In this document: piece by piece, positions 8,986-16,216 of the stretch
Layout of the letters: each line of letters starts with the position of its first letter
Numbering within the stretch: the stretch's first letter is position 1
Source: Acidovorax sp. A79
GTDB taxonomy: Bacteria > Pseudomonadota > Gammaproteobacteria > Burkholderiales > Burkholderiaceae_C
Assembly (NCBI RefSeq): GCF_041154505.1
Contig: NZ_AP028672.1
Span: 4,008,501-4,072,500 of the forward strand
Direction of reading: 5' to 3'
DNA length: 64,000 nt
Notes under the pieces: generated by a model
What the model saw: only the letters and a program-made list of their open reading frames with translations
What the model was told of the DNA's origin: nothing
Databases searched by the model: none
Translations under genes and position numbers: made by a program

Positions 8986-9996
8986 TCAGCGCGGAGGCTG
9001 CGGCGCGGCCCCGGTGTTTTCGCGGTCAAAAGCGCCGCGTTCGCGCCACAGCGTGGTCACCTCGATACCCTGTTTGCGCACCAGCGATCGCTCGTCCACC
9101 ATCGCATCGCCCAGGCGCAGGCGGCCCCGCACCTCGAAGTAGGAGGAGGCCACCGCATGGGCGCCTTCATTGATGTCGATGTTCGCGCCCAGCAGGTCGC
9201 GCACTTCGCTCAGGGTGCGGAAATGCCGTGCCTCGCGGACCTGCAGGATCTTCTGGGCGCTGGCCATGTCCAGGCCGTCGATGGCGGCCAGCAGCACGTC
9301 GATGTCGGCGGTGTTGATGTTGACCGGGGTGCGCACGGGCAGCAACGCCACGTGCGGGGTCAGGCGGGCCACGGTGGCGGGCGCCAGGCCCAGCCAGCCC
9401 AGCTGGGATACGGTGGGTGGCATCAGTGGCGCCGTACTGCTGTCGCTGCCCGTCGTGGCCTGTGCCTGCCGCAGGGCCTGCGCGAGCAGGCCGAGCTCCT
9501 GCTGCGGCAGCCCCAGGCGTTCGAACAGCCGCGTGAACTGCCGCATCGCCACGGCCTGCTCGGGCCCGGTGGCCGCCAAGTTCATGAGGTTCATGCGGCC
9601 TTGCATGTCCGAGATCTGCCCCGACAGGAAGGCTTCGGTGGTGTCGGTGCTGGCGTCGTCCACCTGGCTCACGTTCTTGTCCGCCGCGAGAAAGGTCGAC
9701 AGCCGCGCCTCCTGCAGCGGCACGGCCCAGGGCTCGGCCAGGTGGTCGGCGCCGCCCGAGCGGCCATCCTCGCGCAGGATCAGGCGCGACCAGTCGAGCG
9801 CGCCGACCAGGATCCAGGTGGACTGCACGCGGCCGCGCTCGGCCGTCTCGACCTCCACCGCGCGCCACTGCTGCCACATGGCCGCGGCCGCGAAGGTGGC
9901 CACCAGCGTGACGGTGAGCATGGCCAGCAGCAAAGCGGCCCCCCGTGAGGCGCTGCGCGCCTTCCCTCTCTCTCGCTGCGCGGGAGGGAGACGCAT
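8986..9996 (-). CDS. gspK: Type II secretion minor pseudopilin GspK
   Basis: A 336-residue minor pseudopilin that, with GspI and GspJ, forms the pseudopilus tip. The hydrophobic prepilin helix A-A-L-L-L-A-M-L-T-V-T-L-V-A-T-F-A is preceded by S-R-G, the GspO cleavage context, and lacks Glu at position 5, which is characteristic of GspK. The large globular domain follows (N-I-N-T-A-D-I-D-V-L-L-A, G-L-D-M-A-S-A-Q). The ATG at 9996 gives a 19-residue leader. Part of that leader is coded by a dispersed repeat (9941-10055), so the true start may differ. Confidence 0.92.
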   Translation of the reverse strand: MRLPPAQRERGKARSASRGAALLLAMLTVTLVATFAAAAMWQQWRAVEVETAERGRVQSTWILVGALDWSRLILREDGRSGGADHLAEPWAVPLQEARLSTFLAADKNVSQVDDASTDTTEAFLSGQISDMQGRMNLMNLAATGPEQAVAMRQFTRLFERLGLPQQELGLLAQALRQAQATTGSDSSTAPLMPPTVSQLGWLGLAPATVARLTPHVALLPVRTPVNINTADIDVLLAAIDGLDMASAQKILQVREARHFRTLSEVRDLLGANIDINEGAHAVASSYFEVRGRLRLGDAMVDERSLVRKQGIEVTTLWRERGAFDRENTGAAPQPPR

Positions 9997-10055
9997 CCGG
10001 TGGCCCGGCAAAGCCGGTTCCATGGGGGCACTGGCGTTGGCCGTGCCAGCGTCAT
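9941..10055. repeat. Dispersed GC-rich repeat, copy 1 (gspJ/gspK junction)
   Basis: About 115 bases holding the shared blocks TGAGGCGCTGCGCG, CGGGAGGGAGACGC, GGTGGCCCGGCAAAGCCGG and TTCCATGGGGGCACTGGC. Related copies occur at 10783 (inverted), 11689, 21855, 39011 (rearranged) and 60285. This copy codes part of the gspK leader and reaches the 3' end of gspJ. Confidence 0.75.
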
Positions 10056-10076
10056 GGGTGCGTGGTGCGCGGCGCC

Positions 10077-10728
10077 TCACGACCTGCCTCCGCCCAGCAC
10101 CGGGTTCACCCAGTCGCGCGTGAGGCGCCCGACCAGGGCCTGGCCTGGCGGCAGGGTGATCTGCAGGCGCACGCCGTCGGGGATGGCCGCCGCGCCGCTC
10201 GCGCTGCCGCCGCTGCTGGAGAGCGGGTTGGACCAGGCGCCGCCCCGGTAGTAGAAGATCTGCCAGTCCGCCAGCGGCAGCAGCGTCATCTCGTGGCGCC
10301 GCTCGGCCTCGCCCGGCGTGCGCGCCCATTGCGCCGCCAGCTGCCAGGCCTCCTGCCATTGGGCGCGCGTGCGCACCGGGGGAGACTGCCAGCGCATCCA
10401 CTGGCCCTCGCCCTGGGCGCCCCGGCGTGTCCAGGCCACCACCAGGGCGCCTTCGTCGGGCACGGCGCTGCTGCGCCGCGTCAGGCGCAGCACCTGGCCG
10501 TCCCAGTCGAGCGGCGTGGTGTTGGCGATCGGCGTGAGCGCATCCAGGTCCGTGCCCCATTGGCCCAGCGCCGCCTGCAGCACCAGCATTTCATCCGCCC
10601 GCTGGCGCGTGATCTCCTGCGCCCGCACCATGCCATCGAGCCCGCGCCAGCTCAGGATGGCCAGCAGGCTCATCACCGCAATCGCCAGCAGCAGTTCGAC
10701 CAAGGTGAAGCCACCGTGAGTGCGACAT
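10077..10728 (-). CDS. gspJ: Type II secretion minor pseudopilin GspJ (apparent 5' frameshift)
   Basis: A minor pseudopilin of the tip complex. The prepilin motif G-G-F-T-L-V-E-L-L-L-A-I-A-V-M is clear, and the mature domain ends N-P-V-L-G-G-G-R-S. The likely start is the ATG at 10728: AGAAGGA stands 7 bases before it, and its first codons read M-S-H-S-R. That ATG is one base out of frame with the pseudopilin. Removing one base around 10712-10715 would give M-S-H-S-R-G-F-T-L-V-E, a normal short leader. No in-frame ATG, GTG or TTG lies between the pseudopilin helix and the repeat upstream. Either the gene is frameshifted or the sequence carries an error. Confidence 0.8.
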
Positions 10729-10782
10729 GACGGGTTCCTTCTGACATGCGGCCGCGCATCGCCGGAGGCCGTGGAACCTGGC

Positions 10783-10876
10783 GCGCCCCAACGCCAGTGC
10801 CACCGTGGAACTGGCTTTGCCAGGCCACGGGTGGCGTCCCCCTGGGGGGAAGGCGCGAAGCGACTCAGGGGGGGCA
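10783..10876. repeat. Dispersed GC-rich repeat, copy 2 (gspI/gspJ junction)
   Basis: An inverted copy relative to 9941-10055: it reads AACGCCAGTGCCACCGTGGAA, then TGGCTTTGCCAGGCCACGGGT, and ends AAGCGACTCAGGGGG. It fills nearly all of the gspI-gspJ gap and keeps the reading frame of gspJ open without supplying a start. Confidence 0.75.
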
Positions 10877-10881
10877 TCTGG

Positions 10882-11268
10882 TCAATACCTTCCAATGATG
10901 GTCGAGATGCGCAGGATGGAGTTGTCGCCATCCAGCACCTGCGCGTCCACGCGGCGAAAGCTCGGGTTGGGCGTGGGGCGCACGCTCACGGCGACGGTGA
11001 GCGTGCGCCCCGCCTGTTCGCAGGCGAGCGTGCTGTCGCCCACGCTGGGCATCTGGCGCGACAGGCGGGTGTACACGAGCTCGTTCTCGGCGCACAGCTG
11101 GGCCAGCACGATGTCCGACTGGCGCAGCGCGTTGCGGGTGAGCGCGGTGGTGGCCTGCAGGCCCGCCATGAGGGCGATGGCGACGATGCCCAGCGCCACC
11201 AGCACTTCCACCAGCGTGAAGCCGCGCTGCGGCGCGCTGCGTCGATCCGGGCGCGGGCGGCTGCTCAC
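10882..11268 (-). CDS. gspI: Type II secretion minor pseudopilin GspI
   Basis: A 128-residue minor pseudopilin. The leader S-S-R-P-R-P-D-R-R-S-A-P-Q-R-G ends at the peptidase site G/F-T-L-V-E-V-L-V-A-L-G-I-V-A-I-A. The mature domain carries the GspI signature A-E-N-E-L-V and ends I-S-T-I-I-G-R-Y. The GTG start at 11268 overlaps the gspH stop as GTGA (11265-11268), so the pair is translationally coupled. Confidence 0.92.
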   Translation of the reverse strand: MSSRPRPDRRSAPQRGFTLVEVLVALGIVAIALMAGLQATTALTRNALRQSDIVLAQLCAENELVYTRLSRQMPSVGDSTLACEQAGRTLTVAVSVRPTPNPSFRRVDAQVLDGDNSILRISTIIGRY

Positions 11269-11783
11269 TGGACCGGCTCGACGGTGAAGGGGCGCACGCC
11301 ATCGGTGGCGACGCGCAGCGCGCGTTCGGGATGGGCGTGGTGGGTGATCAGCACCTGCTGCGGGCCGATGAGCGGCTCCGGTCCCAGCACCAGCACGGTG
11401 GGGGCGCGCGCCGTGGTGCCCGCATCCAGCCACTGGCTGGGCAGCGCCTGCTGCGCGCTGGGCGGCAGCCCTTCGAAGCGGAACCCGCGTGCCTCGGTGC
11501 GCCAGCGCACGGGCATGCCGCCGGCGCGCGACTGCGCGCGCGCGGATTCCAGCAATGCCGCCAGCCGGGCCGCCTCGCGCTCGATCAGCGTCTGCCCGCT
11601 GTCGCGCATCGCCACGCCCACGCCCGCCGTGGCGAGCGCGATGATGCTGATGACCACCAGCAGCTCCAGCAGCGTGAAGCCCCCCTGGGCCGCTGCGCGT
11701 CGTCCCCGCAGAGGGGCCGGGCCACCGGTGGCCCGGCCAGGCCGGTTCCACGGCATCCCCGGCCTGGGGCGCGCCAGTGTCAT
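11265..11783 (-). CDS. gspH: Type II secretion pseudopilin GspH
   Basis: A minor pseudopilin with the peptidase site Q-G-G/F-T-L-L-E-L-L-V-V-I-S-I-I-A-L and a typical GspH domain (R-E-A-A-R-L-A-A-L-L-E-S-A-R-A-Q-S-R). The start is uncertain. ATG at 11783 gives a leader of about 38 residues and ATG at 11756 one of about 29, both much longer than the usual 6-10. The extra codons come from a dispersed repeat (11689-11783) lying between gspG and gspH. The coding part of the mature protein is intact. Confidence 0.88.
   Translation of the reverse strand: MTLARPRPGMPWNRPGRATGGPAPLRGRRAAAQGGFTLLELLVVISIIALATAGVGVAMRDSGQTLIEREAARLAALLESARAQSRAGGMPVRWRTEARGFRFEGLPPSAQQALPSQWLDAGTTARAPTVLVLGPEPLIGPQQVLITHHAHPERALRVATDGVRPFTVEPVQ
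11689..11783. repeat. Dispersed GC-rich repeat, copy 3 (gspG/gspH junction)
   Basis: Same orientation as the 9941 copy, with the block GGTGGCCCGGCCAGGCCGG followed by TTCCACGGCATCCCC and GCGCGCCAGTGTCATGG. It supplies the first codons of gspH, including both candidate ATGs. Confidence 0.7.
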
Positions 11784-11814
11784 GGAGTGGGGGTGCACGG
11801 CGAAGGGCCGGCCC

Positions 11815-12267
11815 TCATTGCCAACTGCCAATATCGGCATCCTTGCCTTCGCCGCCGGACTGGCCATCGGCGCCGAACGACATCACGTCGATCTCGCCCT
11901 TGATGCCGGGGTTCAGGTACTGGTACGGGCGGCCCCAGGGGTCGTTGGGCAGTTTTTCGAGGTACAGCTTCCAGTTGTTGGGCACCGGGCCCGAGGTGGG
12001 CTTGACGATCAGCGACGGCAGGCCCTGCTCGGCCGTGGGGTAGCGCTGGTTGTCCAGGCGGTACAGCTTGAGCGCCTGCATGATGTTGGTGATGTCGGTG
12101 CGGGCTGCCGTCACGCGGGCGTCGTCGGCACGCTCGAGCACATTGGGCACGATGAGGGCGGCCAGCACGCCGATGATGACGAGCACCACCATCAGCTCGA
12201 TGAGGGTGAAGCCCCGGGAGAGGCTGCGGCGGGCGGAGCGCAAGAGGAAGGGGAGGGAAGTGTTCAC
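11815..12267 (-). CDS. gspG: Type II secretion major pseudopilin GspG
   Basis: The major pseudopilin, 150 residues. The cleavage site S-R-G/F-T-L-I-E-L-M-V-V-L-V-I-I-G-V-L-A-A-L is followed by the GspG core: A-R-V-T-A-A-R-T-D-I, L-K-L-Y-R-L-D-N, R-Y-P-T-A-E-Q-G-L, W-G-R-P-Y-Q-Y and the calcium-loop end G-G-E-G-K-D-A-D-I-G-S-W. I chose the GTG at 12267, with GAGAG 10 bases before it. An in-frame ATG at 12306 would add 13 residues. It is the first gene of the minus-strand gsp operon and faces gspC. Confidence 0.94.
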   Translation of the reverse strand: MNTSLPFLLRSARRSLSRGFTLIELMVVLVIIGVLAALIVPNVLERADDARVTAARTDITNIMQALKLYRLDNQRYPTAEQGLPSLIVKPTSGPVPNNWKLYLEKLPNDPWGRPYQYLNPGIKGEIDVMSFGADGQSGGEGKDADIGSWQ

Positions 12268-12315
12268 TGCTGGCGGTCTCTCGGATGGTCGGATCGCGTG
12301 AATCATAATCCCCGC

Positions 12316-12771
12316 ATGGTGACCAATTCACACAGCAAATGGGGCGTGCGCCTGGGGACCCTGGCGCTCTGGGCCGCGGCGGGCGCCAGCGTGGTCTTCT
12401 GGGGCCTGCGCCTGTCGGCGCCGGCGGGCGGCATCGCCGCGCCCGCGGTGTTGCCAGCGCCGGTGGCGCCCGACGCGCAGGCGCTGGCCCGCCTCCTCGG
12501 GGCGGTGGCGTCCCCGGCGGGCGCTGCGCCCGCGCCCGCTGCGCCCACGCTGGCCAGCCGGTTCGCGCTGATCGGGGTGCTCTCGGGCCGCAGCAGCGGC
12601 GGCGGTGCCGCGCTGATCGCGGTGGACGGCAAGCCGGCCAGGCCCTTCCGCGTGGGCGCGGCGGTGGACGAGGGGCTGGTGCTGCAGGCGCTGGGCCCGC
12701 GCCAGGCGCAACTGGGCGCCGAGGTGGGAGGCGCCGCCACGCTCACGCTGGACATGCCCCTGAAGCGCTGA
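12316..12771 (+). CDS. gspC: Type II secretion inner-membrane protein GspC
   Basis: A 151-residue short GspC. A membrane helix near residues 13-32 is followed by an Ala/Pro-rich linker and the periplasmic homology region (F-A-L-I-G-V-L-S-G, G-G-A-A-L-I-A-V-D-G-K-P-A-R-P-F-R-V-G) that contacts the GspD N0 domain. The C-terminal PDZ or coiled-coil part found in enterobacterial GspC is absent, as in other short forms. It is divergent from gspG, with 48 bases between the starts, so both promoters share that gap. Confidence 0.88.
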   Translation: MVTNSHSKWGVRLGTLALWAAAGASVVFWGLRLSAPAGGIAAPAVLPAPVAPDAQALARLLGAVASPAGAAPAPAAPTLASRFALIGVLSGRSSGGGAALIAVDGKPARPFRVGAAVDEGLVLQALGPRQAQLGAEVGGAATLTLDMPLKR

Positions 12772-12780
12772 CCCGGCGCG

Positions 12781-12802
12781 TGGCGGGCGCAGTCGCCCGC
12801 CA
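12781..12802. terminator. Hairpin between convergent gspC and cobC
   Basis: TGGCGGGCG and CGCCCGCCA form a perfect 9-bp stem with a CAGT loop, 10 bases after gspC and just before the cobC 3' end. There is no T-run, so termination would be weak, or Rho-assisted, in both directions. Confidence 0.5.
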
Positions 12803-12814
12803 GGGCCTCCATTC

Positions 12815-13405
12815 TCAGATGCCCCGGTGGGCGATGTCCCACTCACCCCAGCCCGGTGCGGCAAGGGGCCATTCTTCGGAGCGCGGCAGCTCGCCCCCAT
12901 GTGCCTGCAGCCAGGCCACGCAGCGGATCACGCCGGCATGGGTGATCCAGGCCACATCCCGTGCGGTTTCTTCTGCGGGCGGGAGGGAATGCAGCGCGGC
13001 TGCCACGCGCTCCAGCATGGCCGCCAGGCTTTCACCATTCCCGGGGCGGTAGCTGGCGAACGCGGCCGTCCAGGCGTCGATGTCGGAGCGGGCGATGGCA
13101 TCCCAGGCCAGCCCTTCCCAGCTGCCAAAGTCCATTTCGCGCAGGCGGGCGTCGGGTTTGGGTATCAAATCAGGCCGCAGCGCTTGCAGTTCCATCGCAA
13201 GCTGCTCACATCTTTGTAGCGTGGAGTGGAACACCTGGATCCCGGGTGGCAGGGTGGCGGCCAGGCGTTCTGCGGCGGCGCGGGTGGCGGCGGGGTCGGC
13301 GGGGACGTCCAGCGCGCCGTAGCAGATGCCGGGCGCCACCCGCGGCTGGGCATGGCGCACCAGCCAGAGGCGGGCGCCGCGCTGCGGTCGGGCCACGGGC
13401 TTCAC
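12815..13405 (-). CDS. cobC: Histidine phosphatase, probable alpha-ribazole phosphatase CobC
   Basis: A 196-residue phosphoglycerate-mutase-like phosphatase. The catalytic L-V-R-H-A-Q-P motif lies at the N-terminus, with R-E-M-D-F-G-S-W-E-G-L and the second catalytic His in W-I-T-H-A-G-V-I-R. In the cobalamin pathway it removes the phosphate of alpha-ribazole phosphate. The assignment rests on the family plus coupling to cobS: the GTG start overlaps the cobS stop as GTGA (13402-13405). Codons at 13163-13212 resemble the short dispersed element, suggesting that a repeat was absorbed into the gene. Confidence 0.85.
   Translation of the reverse strand: MKPVARPQRGARLWLVRHAQPRVAPGICYGALDVPADPAATRAAAERLAATLPPGIQVFHSTLQRCEQLAMELQALRPDLIPKPDARLREMDFGSWEGLAWDAIARSDIDAWTAAFASYRPGNGESLAAMLERVAAALHSLPPAEETARDVAWITHAGVIRCVAWLQAHGGELPRSEEWPLAAPGWGEWDIAHRGI
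13163..13212. repeat. Degenerate short element inside cobC
   Basis: Carries GGTATCAAATCAGGCCGCAGCGCTTGCAG and then ATCGCAAGCTGCT, matching the AT-rich flank and the AGCGCTT half of the short dispersed element. It is read in frame in cobC as the segment around E-Q-L-A-M-E-L-Q-A-L-R-P-D-L-I. Confidence 0.5.
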
Positions 13406-14208
13406 ATCCAGCGCAGGGCCAGCGCCGCGCCCAGGTAGAAGCCGATTTCGCTGACCTGCTGCGTGGCGCCCAGGCAATCCCCCGTGAACCCCCGCAGCCG
13501 GCGCGCAAACCAGCGGGCCATCCAGGCGGCGGCGAGTGCGCTCAGCACAATGGCTGCTATCAAATATGTAGCTGATTGCGCTTTCCAGACAAGCGCCAGC
13601 GGCACAAAACACCATGAAAATGCCGTCGCCAGCGCAGTGCCCGAGATCTGGTCGGCCAGCGGCTTGCTTTTGGAGCGGGCGGTGTCCCCCACATGCGGCA
13701 GGCTGCGCACGATGAGCAGGGGCCAGAAACGCGACACCACATGTGCCCCCGCCAGCGCGGCCACGGCGGCCAGCAGGCTGTGGGAGCCCAGCAGCGCCAG
13801 CACGCTGAGCTTGGCCAGCAGCGCCAGCACCAGGGCCATGGCACCGAACGCGCCGATGCGCGAGTCCTTCATGATGTCCAGCGCCCGCTCGCGGTCGGCA
13901 CTGCCGCCCAGGCCGTCGGCCACATCGGCCAGGCCGTCCTCGTGGAAGCCGCCGGTCATCAGCACCGTGGCGATGGTGCAGAACACGGCGGCCACGGCCG
14001 GTGCCAGCGGATTGGGCGCCAGCGCCCAGTGCAGCGCGGCATAGACGCCCGCCGCGAGCAGCGCCGCCAGCCAGCCAATGCCCGGAAAGTGCGCCGCGCT
14101 GGCGCGCAGCATGGCGGGGCTGTAGCCCACCCACTGCGCCAGCCGCCCGGTCACCGGGATGCGCGTGAAGAACTGCACGGCCAGCAGGTAGTGGCGCAGG
14201 GCTTGCAT
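13402..14208 (-). CDS. cobS: Adenosylcobinamide-GDP ribazoletransferase CobS
   Basis: A 268-residue integral membrane enzyme that joins adenosylcobinamide-GDP and alpha-ribazole (or its phosphate) in the last steps of B12 synthesis. It shows the family start F-F-T-R-I-P-V, the acidic motif F-H-E-D-G-L-A-D-V-A-D-G-L-G-G, D-I-M-K-D-S-R-I-G-A-F-G and several membrane helices, ending with G-D-C-L-G-A-T-Q-Q-V-S-E. It is the first gene of a cobS-cobC pair. Bases 13555-13602 look like an in-frame copy of the short dispersed element. Confidence 0.94.
   Translation of the reverse strand: MQALRHYLLAVQFFTRIPVTGRLAQWVGYSPAMLRASAAHFPGIGWLAALLAAGVYAALHWALAPNPLAPAVAAVFCTIATVLMTGGFHEDGLADVADGLGGSADRERALDIMKDSRIGAFGAMALVLALLAKLSVLALLGSHSLLAAVAALAGAHVVSRFWPLLIVRSLPHVGDTARSKSKPLADQISGTALATAFSWCFVPLALVWKAQSATYLIAAIVLSALAAAWMARWFARRLRGFTGDCLGATQQVSEIGFYLGAALALRWM
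13555..13602. repeat. Degenerate short element inside cobS
   Basis: CTATCAAATATGTAGCTG followed by TTGCGCTTTCCAGACAAGCGCC reproduces the AT-rich flank and the CGCTT...AAGCGC core of the short element. It is read in frame in cobS as V-W-K-A-Q-S-A-T-Y-L-I, at a loop/helix boundary. Confidence 0.6.
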
Positions 14209-14232
14209 GGACGGGCGGAGGAGGCTATGTCA

Positions 14233-14275
14233 GATTTGATAGCTGCCAGCGCTGGTTGGATAAGCGCTGGAGGCC
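14233..14275. repeat. Short palindromic dispersed element, copy 2
   Basis: GATAGCTGCCAGCGCTGG then GGATAAGCGCTGGAGG. It fills the 86-base gap between ilvA and cobS on the minus strand. Confidence 0.75.
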
Positions 14276-14294
14276 GGTTCGACCCATATTCTGG

Positions 14295-15857
14295 TCACTT
14301 GGAACGCAGGAACAGCCGGTAGGCCGGGTTCAGCGTCTCTTCCACGTACGGGTAGCCCAGCGTGGCCAGGAAGGCGTCGAACGTGGCGGTGTCCTCGGGC
14401 GGCACCTGCATGCCCACGAGGATGCGGCCGTAGTCGGCGCCCTGGTTGCGGTAGTGGAACAGGCTGATGTTCCAGGTCGGCTGCATCAGGCTCAGGAACT
14501 TGAGCAGCGCGCCCGGCCGCTCGGGGAAGGTGAAGCGCATCAGCCGCTCGTCCTGCGCCAGCGCCGAATGGCCGCCCACCAGGTGGCGCAGGTGTTCCTT
14601 GGCCAGTTCGTCGTGGGTCAGGTCCAGCGCCTCGAAGCCGTGGCGGCCGAAGTTCCGGGCGATCTTGTCCGATTCGCCCTTGCCGTTGGTGGTCAGGCCC
14701 ACGAACACATGGGCCTGGGCGGCGTCGCTGATGCGGTAGTTGAACTCGGTCACGTTGCGCGCGCCGCCGGGCAGGTCGCCCACCACCTCGCAAAAGCGCC
14801 GGAAGCTGCCCCGTTCTTCGGGGATAGTCACGGCGAACAGCGCCTCGCGCTCCTCGCCCACCTCGGCGCGCTCGGCCACGAAGCGCAGGCGGTCGAAGTT
14901 CATGTTGGCGCCGCACAGGATGGCGGCGTAGGTCTCGCCCCGGGTCTTGTTCTCGGCCACGTACTGTTTGATGGCGGCCACGGCCAGGGCCCCCGCGGGC
15001 TCGACGATGCTGCGCGTGTCCACGAAGATGTCCTTGATGGCGGCGCAGACGGCGTCGGTGTCCACGGTGATGAAGCCGTCCACCAGGCCGCTGTGGGTGA
15101 TGCGGAAGGTTTCCTCGCCCACGAGCTTGACGGCCGTGCCGTCCGAGAACAGGCCCACATCGAGCAGCGTGACGCGCTGGTGCGCGTTGACCGACTGGAT
15201 CATCGCGTCCGAGTCGTTCATCTGCACCCCGATCACCTTGATCTCGGGCCGCACGGCCTTGATGTAGTTGGCCACGCCAGAGATGAGCCCGCCGCCGCCG
15301 ATGGCCACGAACACGGCATCGAGCTGGTTGCTGCCCAGGCTTTGCAGCTGGCGCAGGATCTCCATGGCGATGGTGCCCTGGCCCGCGATCACGTCCGGGT
15401 CGTCGAACGGGTGCACGAAGGTCAGGCCCTGTTCCTTTTCAAGCGTCACCGAGTGGCCGTAGGCGTCGGAATAGCTCTCGCCAAACAGCACGACCTCGCC
15501 ACCCAGCGTCTTCACGGCATCGATCTTGAGCTGCGGCGTGGTGGTCGGCATCACGATGACCGCGCGGGCGCCCAGCTTGTGGGCGCTCATGGCCACGCCC
15601 TGCGCGTGGTTGCCGGCCGAGGCACAGATCACTCCGCGCGCGAGCTGCTCGGGCGTGAGGTGCGCCATCTTGTTGTAGGCGCCGCGCAGCTTGAAGCTGA
15701 ACACCGCCTGCTGGTCCTCGCGCTTCAAGAGCACCTTGTTGTGCAGGCGGCGGCTGAGGTTCTTGGCGGGCTCCAGGGCCGACTCCACCGCCACGTCGTA
15801 CACGCGGGCGGTCAGGATTTTCTTCAGGTAGTCGGCGGGGGTGAGGTGCAGGGTCAT
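14295..15857 (-). CDS. ilvA: Threonine ammonia-lyase, biosynthetic (IlvA)
   Basis: The PLP enzyme that deaminates threonine to 2-oxobutyrate, the first step of isoleucine synthesis. Its 520 residues match the long biosynthetic form. The PLP lysine motif S-F-K-L-R-G-A-Y-N-K-M is near residue 55, the glycine-rich phosphate loop is G-G-G-G-L-I-S-G, and two ACT-like regulatory domains lie beyond about residue 330 (F-A-V-T-I-P-E-E-R-G-S and M-R-F-T-F-P-E-R-P-G-A). Isoleucine inhibition is expected from the family. A terminator-like hairpin and other structure lie upstream on the coding strand (15967-16068), so the mRNA leader may control expression. Confidence 0.97.
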   Translation of the reverse strand: MTLHLTPADYLKKILTARVYDVAVESALEPAKNLSRRLHNKVLLKREDQQAVFSFKLRGAYNKMAHLTPEQLARGVICASAGNHAQGVAMSAHKLGARAVIVMPTTTPQLKIDAVKTLGGEVVLFGESYSDAYGHSVTLEKEQGLTFVHPFDDPDVIAGQGTIAMEILRQLQSLGSNQLDAVFVAIGGGGLISGVANYIKAVRPEIKVIGVQMNDSDAMIQSVNAHQRVTLLDVGLFSDGTAVKLVGEETFRITHSGLVDGFITVDTDAVCAAIKDIFVDTRSIVEPAGALAVAAIKQYVAENKTRGETYAAILCGANMNFDRLRFVAERAEVGEEREALFAVTIPEERGSFRRFCEVVGDLPGGARNVTEFNYRISDAAQAHVFVGLTTNGKGESDKIARNFGRHGFEALDLTHDELAKEHLRHLVGGHSALAQDERLMRFTFPERPGALLKFLSLMQPTWNISLFHYRNQGADYGRILVGMQVPPEDTATFDAFLATLGYPYVEETLNPAYRLFLRSK

Positions 15858-15966
15858 GGCGGGAGCTGGTGGGGCCGCCGCTGGACAGCGGCGGGGGCCA
15901 CATCATAGGGCGTCGGTTTCCGGCCTGGTCCGGACGCCACACGGGCGGCGCGCGGCCGGACCGGCC

Positions 15967-15999
15967 AAAAAAAAGCCCCGGGCCGTGAGGCCTGGGGCT
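15967..15999 (-). terminator. Strong intrinsic terminator hairpin upstream of ilvA
   Basis: On the minus strand AGCCCCAGGCC-TCAC-GGCCCGGGGCT forms an 11-bp stem with one G-T wobble, followed by eight T. It lies 110 bases before the ilvA start. It could end a small transcript made from 16.1 kb, or act as an attenuator of ilvA. Confidence 0.8.
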
Positions 16000-16090
16000 A
16001 ATCCATCCTTTGAGGAGATGGAGGAGACAATCGGTGCGGGGCAAGTGCCGGATTCCGGACTTCTTGCCGCCTGCCGTTTCCTTTTTGTTC
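15967..16090 (-). ncRNA. Candidate structured RNA with anti-Shine-Dalgarno motif, or ilvA leader
   Basis: Read on the minus strand there are three consecutive hairpins: GGCAAG/CTTGCC (16040-16068), TCCATC/GATGGA with loop TCCTCAAAG (16002-16022), and the terminator above. Between the first two lies TCTCCTCCATCTCCTC, complementary to Shine-Dalgarno sequences. This layout resembles CU-rich-loop small RNAs of proteobacteria. The 5' end is unknown. The alternative is an ilvA attenuator, but I see no leader peptide rich in Ile, Val or Leu codons. Confidence 0.45.
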
Positions 16091-16216
16091 GAAACCGGCA
16101 GCGCATGGGCGAAGTTTAGCGCGAGTCTTGTTGCGATGCAGCAAAATTCGCATCAAATTCTTTTCGTTTCGGTTTTCCGTGCGAAAAAAACCACGTGTCA
16201 CACAGGAGAAACACAA

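Noticed and set aside
15903..16106. 67-codon minus-strand frame considered as an ilvA leader peptide
   Set aside because: It lacks runs of Ile, Val or Leu codons and reads through the terminator hairpin, unlike an attenuation peptide.
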